Below, one piece after another: positions 22,004 through 33,000 of a stretch of 64,000 nt of DNA. Position 1 is the stretch's first letter. Each line of letters starts with the position of its first letter. Position numbers and translations under genes: made by a program. Origin of the DNA: Trileptium ribeirensis (Eukaryota; Nematoda; Enoplea; Enoplida; Thoracostomopsidae). Where the stretch lies: the NCBI GenBank assembly GCA_030248225.1, contig JASANE010029289.1, positions 48,548-112,547 of the forward strand, read 5' to 3'. The notes beneath the pieces are model-generated. The model saw only the letters and a list, made by a program, of their open reading frames with translations. It made no database searches and was not told the DNA's origin.

Positions 22004-24280
22004 ATTTACAATAATTTATGGCCGCGTTGCTACAATATAAACAGTATTATATATATACTAAAACTCACGCTGTTACGGGAAACAGAGAGAAAAGTGACTA
22101 GTCTCCATTCGCATACTAGGTATTCCAAATTGTGCTCCATGATCCCCCTTTCGAAGACAACGAAAGATGTCTATGAACACCAATAGTCAATTAAGGCAAG
22201 CGTTACTGCCATTCCCCTGCGTATAACAAAATATCATAGGACTCTTTACTTCTTTCTCAAAAATTAAAAAGTTGAAAATTATCATCTAGAGGTATATATA
22301 AACCATAACTTTCAAGAAAGAAAGTTACCATTTTAGCTATTATATATATTTTTACGTTATAGACCTCTATCGATTGCCATATTGAATAAGGCAATGGCGT
22401 GGGAGTAAATATTTGAAATTTTAAAGAAATTCTGAATTTTCCCCAATTTTGCTAATTTCCCACAAGAAAGCCAATTTTTGCTGATTCAAATTTCCAGCGC
22501 TCGAGGTACGTATATATACGTGGGAATGTTGCTTGGGAGAATCCAAACGGATTCCTTGGGAGGGTAAAGATGACTTGGGAGGTCGATCCTTATGAGAGTG
22601 GTAACCTCCTATGAGCACCTATGCAATGAACCCATTCTAGCAGTGTACGTACAAGTAATTTGAAAAATGTAAAAACTTTATATTTTTGTTACCAAAATAA
22701 TGCTGTGTTCTAAAGGATAATATAAGTATACCTAATGTACAACGAGGACATTAACTTCATTACCATATTTTAGCCAAGCAAACAAGCATCTCAATTGATC
22801 AAAATTTTGAAAATTCACGTCTTATTGGTAATTTTAACTGTTGTTCAAAACTTAAAACGGCCGCTGCTCTGCCACAAAATTGTATAGCAACAGTTTGTAA
22901 TTCATGTAACACCACTGAGATTAATTATAACTTGAAATGTCGGATGACCAGATATGTTCGAAATAGCAAAGTGTCTGATTTGTGTCAGCCCTTATGAAAC
23001 AAATCACTACAGGAGCGAAAACACAAAATGCAAATTATTAAATATTAAGTATTATGCGCGGAAAATATTGCCAAAATCCATCAATTCAGCAATGACGTTA
23101 TAATATAACCTCACAATGCGAGCGAATAACAACGCACGTTCAAACGTACGATATACGACAAACTCAGTAAACACAACGAGTCGCAATGTGCGTTGGGCCC
23201 ATTTGGACCTAGTGGGCATGAGAGGATTAACTGAACAAATTGCCTTGTGAAACGTAAGTAGGACATAATTTCATTAGGAATTATTAATCTAATCCGGCAG
23301 GAGTTTCTTAACAAAACAAACCAAGGTCGATGTTTGTAGCAGTTTACCCATTCAGAAATCTGCGGTATATGTTATAATCGAACCGGTTCAACTCTATATA
23401 CATAAGCGTATGTAGTATTGAAGTACTTAGCTGTAAGCTTTGCTAATATAAATTACATCAAGCACTACCTAGCGCACTTGCAAACTTTGTAATCAGTTTA
23501 CATTGGAGTAAAGTAACATATCTGCAAAGCAGCCAGAAACTGCGTTCAAGGGAACAAACTTTATCTATAGAAACTGTGCGAGCAGTATCACAGTTTGTCT
23601 CATGTATATATAGCATTCTGATCAGAAAATCATCGTAATCATCTAACTGAGGGGTACTTGTTGTCCAACGCTAGCATGAACAATGTCTCCGTCCTGTCAC
23701 TAAATGATCACAAAATTGTAGTATACATGTTTACAGTATATATTTTATAACTGTATAAACATTAATATTAAGTTTCCTACGGAATGACACGTAACAAACT
23801 TGTTTCTAGTAAAAGGAGGTGGTTAGAAACAGAACGAAATTATATAGTCAGCGAACCGTGCGTTAAATGAACATCCACTTTACGCAGGCTTTTCCAACGG
23901 CAGGTATTTTTCCGCTGGAAGCCCAAAACAAAAAACCGACATCTTAATCTATAAATAAATATTATAGCTTTCTCAGCCTCTTCAAGGTCCCAAAGAGGCA
24001 CTAATGTCATCGGAATACATTAAGTTTATTGTAAAATTTATTTTTTTTAAATACATTTTAAATCAACTGCATATACTTTCACTTTTTCTTTCATCTGTTT
24101 TACTATATATAAGTTTCGAAGACCAGGTTCCACTCCGGCTTAAATGGACGGTTCCGGTTCTGGCTACGTATTTTATGCTAAGCAGGTAGAACTTATTCGA
24201 AACTTATAAGAATTCTAGAATCAAAAATTATTCCGAACTTATAAACATTTCTAAGTGTGAGGTTGGAACATAAAGTTCTT
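22004..24280. promoter_or_regulatory. Upstream of ALIX: likely promoter side, no gene
   Basis: Immediately upstream of the ATG (minus-strand sense) is ...TATATTGTAGCAACGCGGCC..., with a TATATATATAAT stretch at about 22,045-22,060 that could act as a TATA-like element. A short GC-containing stretch (CAACGCGGCC) lies 17-26 bases upstream of the start codon. No exon was found in the following 2.2 kb, which is plain AT-rich sequence. Confidence 0.35.
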
Positions 24281-24290
24281 GGATTGCTTA

Positions 24291-24326
24291 TCTATAACAG
24301 GATCTTTTCAGATATCCTGTTATAGA
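24291..24326. other. Perfect 13-bp inverted repeat (hairpin)
   Basis: TCTATAACAGGAT (24291-24303) and ATCCTGTTATAGA (24314-24326) are exact reverse complements separated by 10 bases. It lies 390 bp outside the fold-back element and could be its own small element or a cruciform-forming site. Confidence 0.7.
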
Positions 24327-24716
24327 CAAGCCTGGTGTTTGTCTATTCTGCTTGCCTTGGCAGTATGCTCGTAGAATTGCTAGCTTGTGTTTTAGAAAAC
24401 TCCTCACTTTGTATTATGGCGTAGAGCCCTCTCCTCGTGGACGACTTTCCGTTACGTTGTTAATTGTTAAGGTGGACAAACTACTCGTAAGCTTGCACTG
24501 GAAAATTGCTGTTTAAAAGACATTTGGACTTCTCTAACGTCTCATCGAAATGTACCTAGAAAAACACATCACGTTTCGTCGTGGGTGTATAGTCTCGGAA
24601 TGCGCAATTTTCTTTAAGGGCTTGAGTATGGACGCTTTCGTTCACATTATGGCCTTAACTAAATGGTGGTGAAATAACCCCCAACGCTATTCAATTATAA
24701 ATTCAGGGATCCAGGG

Positions 24717-27455
24717 AGTCTGGAGGAATATGGTGATATTGGATGCGGATGACTTGATCTACTTGTTCTAACCGGTAAATTCTACATTTTTTGGCGGCGG
24801 TTTTCGATATTGTTTAGAAATATGGAGGTGGCCTTCTGTATCGGATTTATAGCGAGTTTCTGATATCTTGGCTTAAATTATGATGGTTATGAGAACCTGG
24901 AAACATTTGTAACGCAAAAAGAATTATGTATCGAATCTAGATTGGAATTTCTGACTTTATTTCTGGTTTTATATTGTAAATCTAAAGAACGAAGCTATTA
25001 AAGAAGAAGGCCTCACACATAATTAACCGTATTATCGATTATTAATAAATTTGGTAATAGTATTTCGCAGCCAGCCGGGATCGGTGTGACAAGTCGTGCT
25101 ATTCTTGAGTAGACCGGGCAAGTAAGGAGTGTGGATTCGATTACACTCTCGAATCGCCACTAGATCCACATTACTATTTTTGGCCAGCCAGCCTAGGGCT
25201 ACGGATCTCTCTGCAAGCCGACAGCCGGGGTTCGTACGGATTGAGATACTTCAACTGAAAAGTAGTCTACCGATACTACCCAGGTTTAGCAACGGAGTTC
25301 GGCAGACAGCCAGGCTATTATATAACTGGCAAGTAATAGTGTAAATATAAGACGCAGGTTGGATAACAGAGTCAAAGACAGACTTGTGGCCGACTTGAAG
25401 TAAAATCCAGAGTGAAACGCTGTACAAATTACCGGTGGAGCTTAAGCGTGATCTACTAAACACGTGTACTAAAGAATAGTACCGCAAGCTATCTACGGGT
25501 GCTCAAAGAACAGCGTGTCTTAATATTTTAACATACTTTGTAATACACATTCCTTATACGTGTTTGTTGCCGAATTACCTGGAGACAGAGTGATTAGAGC
25601 AATATCGCGCTACATCGCAAAATATAAGGCATAGTAGCCAACCACGAAAAGCAAGAACGCGCGCAATCGAATCGTCCTACAGGCATACTACTGGCCACAC
25701 CTCGGACACAACGCAACCTTCGGTGACAAATCCCATTCCCTTTTAATATCTGATAGCCGCCATAATACGATATTCTCCGGCCAACCCCTACCACCATCAT
25801 TTCATAATAAAATATAACATGGTATATTTTAAGACTTCTAATGAGGTAGGAATAGTGGGTACTTTAGTTATAATGGCTATCGGTATTAAAATGGGATTGG
25901 ATTCGTCACAGAAGATTGCGTGGTATGAGGTGTGCCTAGTAGGTTGGACGACTTCGTTGGCGCAAGTCCTTCCTTTTTGTGGTTAGTATCTAGCCTTATA
26001 TTCTTCGTTGCGGCGTGAAGTTGCTCTAGTCACTTTTGCTTTGGATAGTTGGGCAGCAAACACGTATAAGAAATCTTTATTACAAAGCAAAGCAAAATAT
26101 TAAGGCACGTGATATTTGACACCCGTAGCTTGAGCCTTATATTCTTCGTTGCGGCGTGAAGTTGCTCTAGTCACTTTTGCTTTGGATAGTTGGGCAGCAA
26201 ACACGTATAAGAAATATTTATTACAAAGCAAAGCAAAATATTAAGGCACGTGATATTTGACACCCGTAGCTTGAGCTCGCGGCACTATTCTTTAGTACCC
26301 GGTAAGTTCTGTACAGTTCACTCTTGATTTTATTTCAACTCGACCACTCGTTTAACTTCACTCGACTATCCCTATTCCTGCTAGTTTCAAGATTATGTTT
26401 TATTTTACAAGTAACTATGTACCTGGGCCTAAGTTATGTTACTATAACTATTGTTTAGACGGTATGGTTTGAGTGATAGCAGGTTAAATTTAGTTGAACT
26501 ATTACTTTACTATGTCCCTTGTGGGTTGGCACAGTAGTACCACCGGCTGGCAGGTACCACCGTACGAGTACCTAGTTAAATTAACATGAGCCTTAGATTT
26601 ACACTATTACTTGCCAGTTTATTAAACCAGCCGGCCCCGGCTGGCTGCTCACCGGCGTTACTAAAACTGGACAGTAGCGGTCGACTACTATTCAGTTGAA
26701 GTTTCTCAATCCGTACTACTCTGGCTTGCTGCACGCACAGAGAAATCCGTGGCTTGCGGATGGGTGGCCAAGAATAGTAATTGGGATCTAGTGGCGACTA
26801 GAGAGGGTAATCGAATCCTCGCCCCTTACTCGCCCAGTCTACTCAAGAATAGCACGACTTGTGACCCCGGGTGCCTGGCGACCTGCCAATCAGTACTACT
26901 ACACCCGGCATCCACCTACACTCTCGCCCAGGTTTCACACTCGACATACGGGCCCAATTTTTAATGTATTTCTAAACTACTATAGTTACTACACTACCTC
27001 CTCTACTATAGTTATCGCCACTTATTGCCTTAAGTTTTATTTGGGGAATACTATTACTAAATTAGTTAATAATCGATATTATAGTTACTTATGTGTGAAG
27101 CCTTCTTCCTTAATAGCTCCGTTCTTAAGATTCACAACAAGCCCAGAAATAAAGCCAGAAATTCCTATCTAGATCCGATACACAATTCTTTTCGCGTTAC
27201 AAATGTTTCCAGGTTCACGTAACCATCATAATCTAAGACAACACATCAGAAACTCGCTATAATTCCGATACAGAATCCAATCTCCATATTTCTAAACAAT
27301 ATCGAAAATCGCCGCCATCAATGTATATGACATAATTTGCTAGCTAGGTGATCTTTAGTAAAAATAAATCAAATATTAATATAACAATGTAGAAAAACAA
27401 TTATAACAAGTAGATTAGGTCATCCGCACACAGTATCACCAGATTCCTCCAGACT
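24717..27455. mobile_element. 2.7-kb fold-back element (near-palindrome)
   Basis: The left arm (24717-25816) reads inward as the diverged reverse complement of the right arm (25823-27455). The ends are AGTCTGGAGGAA and TTCCTCCAGACT. Internal matches include GTCGTGCTATTCTTGAGTAG against CTACTCAAGAATAGCACGAC, and TTTTCGATATTGTTTAGAAA against TTTCTAAACAATATCGAAAA. The centre is AAAATATA-acatgg-TATATTTT. The right arm is longer because of a 141-bp tandem duplication (25,992-26,273) and about 200 bp of extra sequence (26,340-26,570). No transposase was seen, so it is best called a non-autonomous fold-back element or an inverted duplication. Confidence 0.85.
25992..26273. repeat. 141-bp tandem duplication in the fold-back element
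   Basis: Two almost identical copies run from AGCCTTATATTCTTCGTTGC to CACCCGTAGCTTG. The high identity shows this is younger than the divergence of the fold-back arms. On the minus strand the unit has an open stretch including KVTRATSRRNEEYKA, echoed in the other copies of this region. Confidence 0.9.
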
Positions 27456-27540
27456 TAACTCAGAAAGAAAAACAACCAAAATTAGGCACAGCAAGTAGTA
27501 CTAATTTAGTTGATTTATGGATAAGCGATGTACAATCAAG

Positions 27541-27905
27541 CATAATCTACTGAACACGTGTACTGAAGAATAGTACTGCAGCTATCTACGTGTGTTCAAA
27601 AAATAGCGTGCCTTAATATTTTACCTTGCGTTGTAATAAATCTTACTACGTGCTTGCTGCATAACTATTTAAAGCAAGAGTCACTAGAGCAACTTCACAC
27701 TGCAACGCAAAATATAAGGTTAGATGCTGATCACGAAACGGAAGGACGCGCGCCAACCAAGCCATCCCACCGGCATACTACTGACCACACCTCGGACCAC
27801 GCAATCTTCCGTGACAAGTCCGATCCCCTTTTAATATCCGATAGCCGTAGTAACAGAAATCCCCATCCAACTGCTACCCCAATCAATCTAAAAAATATAA
27901 CATGC
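27541..27905. repeat. Third, partial copy of the fold-back arm
   Basis: It matches 25,446-25,815 in direct orientation: CTAC-TGAACACGTGTACTGAAGAATAG, GGCATACTACTG, CACACCTCGGAC, CCCTTTTAATATC and AAAATATAACATG. It therefore repeats the inner part of the left arm just outside the right end. Open frames here are not conserved among the copies as a whole. Confidence 0.85.
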
Positions 27906-28085
27906 AAATATATAATGGTACGATACATAAAACATTATAACAATCCTATGACTCAAAGTTAGAACACGTTTCAAAGCTGCATAGCTATGTAATATTATCG
28001 CGAGCAACACCGAAATGTATCCGAAGTGACACTGTGAGCCGCAGGGTAACATATACACATGCTAATAGAGTGCCATCGTGAGTAT

Positions 28086-28171
28086 CTGCTGAGGTTCGGA
28101 CACCCTCTGGGAGTCACCCATGCCTTTTCTGGCAGGTAGCTTGAGCTTCTACCTGGGGCTCTGGAACCTCA
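28086..28171. other. Nested hairpin sequence
   Basis: TGAGGTTC near 28,090 and GAACCTCA near 28,165 form an outer stem. AGGTAG...CTACCT forms an inner one. The structure is compact enough to be a small element or RNA hairpin, but nothing else supports a function. Confidence 0.3.
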
Positions 28172-28279
28172 ATGTCTGTCTACATATTAACTAAAAAAGC
28201 AAAGCTGAATGCTGAAGCATGAAATTCCGCAACATTTGGAGAAAATAATTTTTCAACCAAGTCTGATGATTGTTCATCG

Positions 28280-28815
28280 AAAATTTGGGAATTTCAAAAA
28301 TCTGGAATCTGAATCGGGGATTTGAAAATATTTGACTTGACACGGTGAAAATTGGGCATATAGGAATCCGGAATTTTAGAATCTAGAACTAGGGAATAGG
28401 GAATTTCGATATATGAGATTTGGGAACCGGGAATTCAGGAATGGGGAATTTATAGTTAGGAATTTGAAAATTGAGAATTTAGGAATCAGAAATTTGGTAA
28501 TATGGAAATTGGAAATCGAAAATTTGAGCATCGCCAATGTGGGAATGGGGAAGATAGCAAACTGGAATTTTGAGAATGGGAATGCAGGAATGAATCGGAA
28601 ATTCGAGAATCGGGAGCTTGGGAATCGAGTATTTGGGAATCTGGAACGTGGGAATCCTGAATTATGAAAGCAGTAATTTGGGTTAAGGGAATTATGAGCC
28701 TGGAATCAGAGAATCGGAATTTGATAATCGGGAATTTGGAAATTGTGCAAAAAGAAACTCAAAATCCCAAATCTGGAAATCTGAAAATATGAGAATTGAA
28801 AATCGAGAAATTCTT
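28280..28815. repeat. Degenerate GGAATTT-type minisatellite
   Basis: Variants of GGGAATTTGGAAT and GGAATCTGGAA recur every 7-10 bases for over 500 bases. One frame stays open for 84 codons (28,413-28,667) with repeats such as GNREF.NGEF and LGNRVFGNLERGN. This comes from the repeat and is not evidence of a gene. Confidence 0.85.
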
Positions 28816-29841
28816 TAGTCAGAAAGATTGCTACCGCGTACTCTTCTTTTAGAAGTATATACAGCTTGAGTTCTACACGTCGCTGCATCAAGGATTCTAA
28901 CAAGTGAAGGCAGGGCTGGATCCGCTTAGCCGTTGAGCTAGTGCTATAAAAGTTGCCCATCTGTTTTGTGTTCGCGTTATGTGTCATGCAGCAGAAACTA
29001 ACACACACTTCTCATTTTGTAAAATCTCAGTATTTTTATTTTAACCCCAAATGCATACAACGATTCATGGCGAATACAATAATATGCCACTGATTTCTAT
29101 CAGACCCTCCGTTGGTCCGCTGTAGCACGCCATAGTTCGCTCAGAACAACATATGCCCGATGCTAGACAAAAACCCAAAATTTATACTTTCAACTCAAAA
29201 TAGGTCGAATAACCCATAATTGTATTTATCTTGTCCGACAGGCGTAACCTTTGTCCGACTACCCATCTACTCGGGGCAACTGATGATTGCGCTCCCCCTT
29301 ACCAAAACTTTTTGATTTTCATACATTTAGCATTTTCATTTCACCCGCATGGAATACTATTACCTCTCATTCGAATCGCTTTCTAATGGGGAATTCGAAG
29401 CCCGGTGGCACCGTTCTGCCCAGCCGTTAGCTCAGGAGAGTCTGCTAGAGCTCCCTAAGTTGCTGTACATAAAGCTGTGTAAGCAGCTCAAATCCCAATT
29501 TCGCGTATACCTCCTTGTGTTTGGTATCAATCGAAAGGATTTTGTTACATTCTAAGAGTGAATTTACCTTCAAGCGACCTAAATCCTCATGAGAGCCCCA
29601 TGCATTCAGGCCCTTCCAACATTTCTTTTCTTCTCTCTCTAATCGACGAACTTTGATCGTAGTTTTGATTGATCGTCGTTGTCTTTGTCTCATTGTCGCA
29701 CTCTTACCGCGGCCATTTAACTATGCTGCGCCCTGTCTTGTTTTTTTTCTTGCCGACTTCTCGACCTTCTCTTTGTCTGATCTTTCTTTCCCTTTCTTTT
29801 TCTTTCCTCTCTTACCTTCCTCACTCTTTCTTCCTCCATTT

Positions 29842-30035
29842 CTCGAATATATTATAATATTATTAATTAATATTTTAACAATAACTACAGTTAAGTTTAT
29901 ATGTGTAGCTAGGGTAGACATATAGCATACACATACATGTAGGTCTCGAATATTATAATATTATTAATTAATATACTACTAATAATAATAATAACTACAG
30001 TTAAGTTTATATGTGTAGTTAGGGTAGACATATAT
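29842..30035. repeat. 103-bp tandem duplication
   Basis: CTCGAATAT..TATAATATTATTAATTAATA and ACTACAGTTAAGTTTATATG are followed by TGTAG.TAGGGTAGACATAT, twice, starting at 29,842 and 29,945. It follows the pyrimidine-rich tract 29,620-29,840. Confidence 0.85.
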
Positions 30036-33000
30036 AGATATATATTTTATGCATTTATATAGGTTACTCACTTGCACCCTTCGAGAGATTTAGACGGGTA
30101 TAGGGATTTGAAAGATACAAGCTATATATAAAATTTGGCAGTTTTATAAAATTTTCAAACTCAATCGACTGGAAGGTCGGCAGTTGGACAGAAAGGTTCT
30201 CAGCCGGGAGTGTCCCACGGGCATGTCTCCCGTGGAATTGTCCTTTCCCTGAATCGCTTTTGGGCCCCGAACCCATGACCAGTTTCCCCGAAAACAGGGT
30301 TACATCGCTACGAAGATAATAAACTACTTACGCCAGTCTGATATAACAAAGTGCTATGTTTCCACGTAGTTCTATGGGTAGCTTGGTATATATAGTGCCG
30401 AATTTTCTCGGAATCGATATTTTTAAGAAGATACCACTACTAATGGTATGAACAAACAACCAGCCAGATGCATCCAGCCTCGTGGAAATTGTTCATATGC
30501 CGATATCCACTCTTCGCTGCAAACAAACATACCAACGTGTAACGTTTGCATGCTGGGACATCGGATCTATGAGATGGCGGCAGGTGAAAAATATGTCGAG
30601 GTTCAAGGTTTTCTTCACATATCATGGGGTAAAATTAATAATATATCCGCGGATGTTTGATCTTATGTAGGCTTGCTATTCAGATTTGCTTTGATTAAGT
30701 TGCGCCTGGTGAGCCCCCAGTTTGCAGGTGCTTTCTATCGTCTATCCCTCCTTCGAAAGCGACCACTGGTTTACGGTAGCGGGTAAATTAAAAAAACTTT
30801 TCAACTTTTTCGATTGGTCATCGGTATGAAAAGCAAAAAAAATAAAATGATCGACGAAAAATCGCCTCCGACTGTGCGGCGACAAATTTGATGTATAGGC
30901 GAAAATTTCTATATAGGACGTGGCGTCCAAAACTACCGAATCAGTATGACTACGGCAGCACGGAGTTCGGTCGACTCTACTGACAAGCTCCATGAGAGAA
31001 ATAGTTTGTGCTTCGTTTTCGCATGAAGAACTGAGATGGATTTCGGATGAAGAAATCACGCAGACTTTCAGAGCTTCGTGAAGGGGTACAGCTGGTGCTT
31101 CCCGCTGAGATCGACACTGTAGGTATGGGCGGGGCGTTACTATCCAACAAAGGGATTTAATTTTTCAAAGATTAGGTAATGGGTGTTTATCTCAATATAC
31201 ATATTCATACCCTAAAATTTTGAGAAGTGAACGTAGCAGGTTGTTCTCCTCGGAGTTTATCTTGAGTGTGCTGCAAGATACGACTCTTTCGCTCTTGAAC
31301 CGCTACACCCATGTTTGGTTTTCTTTAGTTACCAACGTTCTGGTCGGAAGTTGTTGTGCGAATTACTTAGGAAACAAATTCTGGTAGGTCTTTGTGATTA
31401 CTGTGATAGGTAGAATTCACCATAAAACTATTTCGATGCTTTAGATCCAGCATTTGAACTTAAATCCAGCTTATCGAACTGAAATAGGCAATCAAACAAC
31501 TTTTCCTGACCTGATCACGGTTGCTAAATTTACACGTATTTCTTGTAGGATCTTGCTTCGGGCTATTAGGAGGTGAATTGTTTTCAGATTTTATACTTTT
31601 GAAGGTTCGGTGCTCATGCAGCGTTTGAACGAATGGCATCTGTAAGAAAGAGGGCGTGAGCCCTTGCTTGCCCCGCAGTGCCCACAGGGTGGGCAAGTAA
31701 AATTGTTGCTATTAGGCCGAGTTATGAAAATTTGGGAATCAATTTCCGGCTTTCGAGGCCAAGTGTGATAGGGCTAGACTTTATATAAAATAGAAAATTG
31801 TATGCCTAAATTTCTTAGTATTTTGCGCTAGTATTGTTTTTTGGTAGCCTTTATATGTTTCATGTTTTGTCTGTCCGGTGAGATCCACGCTACAGCCTGT
31901 GGATATCAGATCCCAAGCTCTATCGTGCATCGTTCATCTCTAATGCCAACACGAAAAAAGAAGGCATTAGTGCGAGAGATAGGTCCACAAAAATTATCAT
32001 TACTCATGAAAATGTGAAACACGCAATAGTTATAAAATTTATTATAGAAAGCATTAGTTGAAATTAGGTAACTCAATCCGCTCAAAGAGCGATACATCGG
32101 ACTTTAAGTTTCCAGAGACCACCGGAACCCTGTGTGAGCCACAATGATCAATCCATTGCTAAGCCAATTCGTGCCTAAAAAGGTCTATCTCTAGCCAAAG
32201 TTCACGCGATATCAACAGTAAAACATTATTTACAAATTAGAAACCTAACCGCAACTAATAAAACTTACTGTCAAACAGCTTCAGATTGAGATCGAGATAT
32301 GGAATTGCGACATGACATTGTGTCAATATGTCAATGTCGGCATTCCTGGGGAATCTCAGAAATACAAGATATTAGACACGTACGCAAGAAATCGAGCGGG
32401 AACCGATCGCACGAGCATGCGGCCTGCTAAGCTCCATAGCTTCCTGGGTTTGACCGAGGAATGCGACAAATTAGCCCAATTTACGAAAATTATGGTCCAC
32501 CGTTGAGGTTATAATAGCCGGGGTCGCAAGGGCACGGTGTTTGGAAGTTTTGCCATGCAGCTGCGTTACGTTGTTATATATCTAGGACATTTAGGGACCT
32601 ATAGTCAAACGTAGAGTTGTTTTAAGTTTTTTCTCTTTTGGAGACTAATTAGTTAGAGAATAAGAATTAATATTATGTAATCTTTATATAGCAAACATTG
32701 GAAATCAAAACATCGGTTTTTATAAGCAAGGATGCAGAGGACACAAACCCAGTACGCTGTACAGTTAGGAGACACTTCTTTAGATTGAATTAAAAATTGT
32801 TGTGACTTAAAGCTCTGACTGATTGTACTTTATGTCAAAAAATCAGATTACATTTTCGTCCCGACAATACCAATACTATTAGTGCAAAAGTATTGATGGT
32901 AGTGTTAGTTTTAATAGAGTAAAACTTTTGTCTCCGCGTTTTTTCCAGCTGCTGATCATGATATTTCAGTCAGAGAGATTAGTATGGTGTTGTTAATATA

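Noticed and set aside
22017..22040. Trans-splice acceptor for the ALIX mRNA (TATATTGTAG just upstream of the ATG)
   Set aside because: An AG after a weak pyrimidine run is common by chance, and nothing in the window shows that this animal trans-splices.
28413..28667. Asn/Gly/Glu-rich repeat protein
   Set aside because: The frame is produced by the GGAATTT-type minisatellite and is broken by irregular unit lengths on both sides.
30742..31059. 105-codon minus-strand frame in the left arm
   Set aside because: There is no counterpart in the right arm, no family motif and no splice context.
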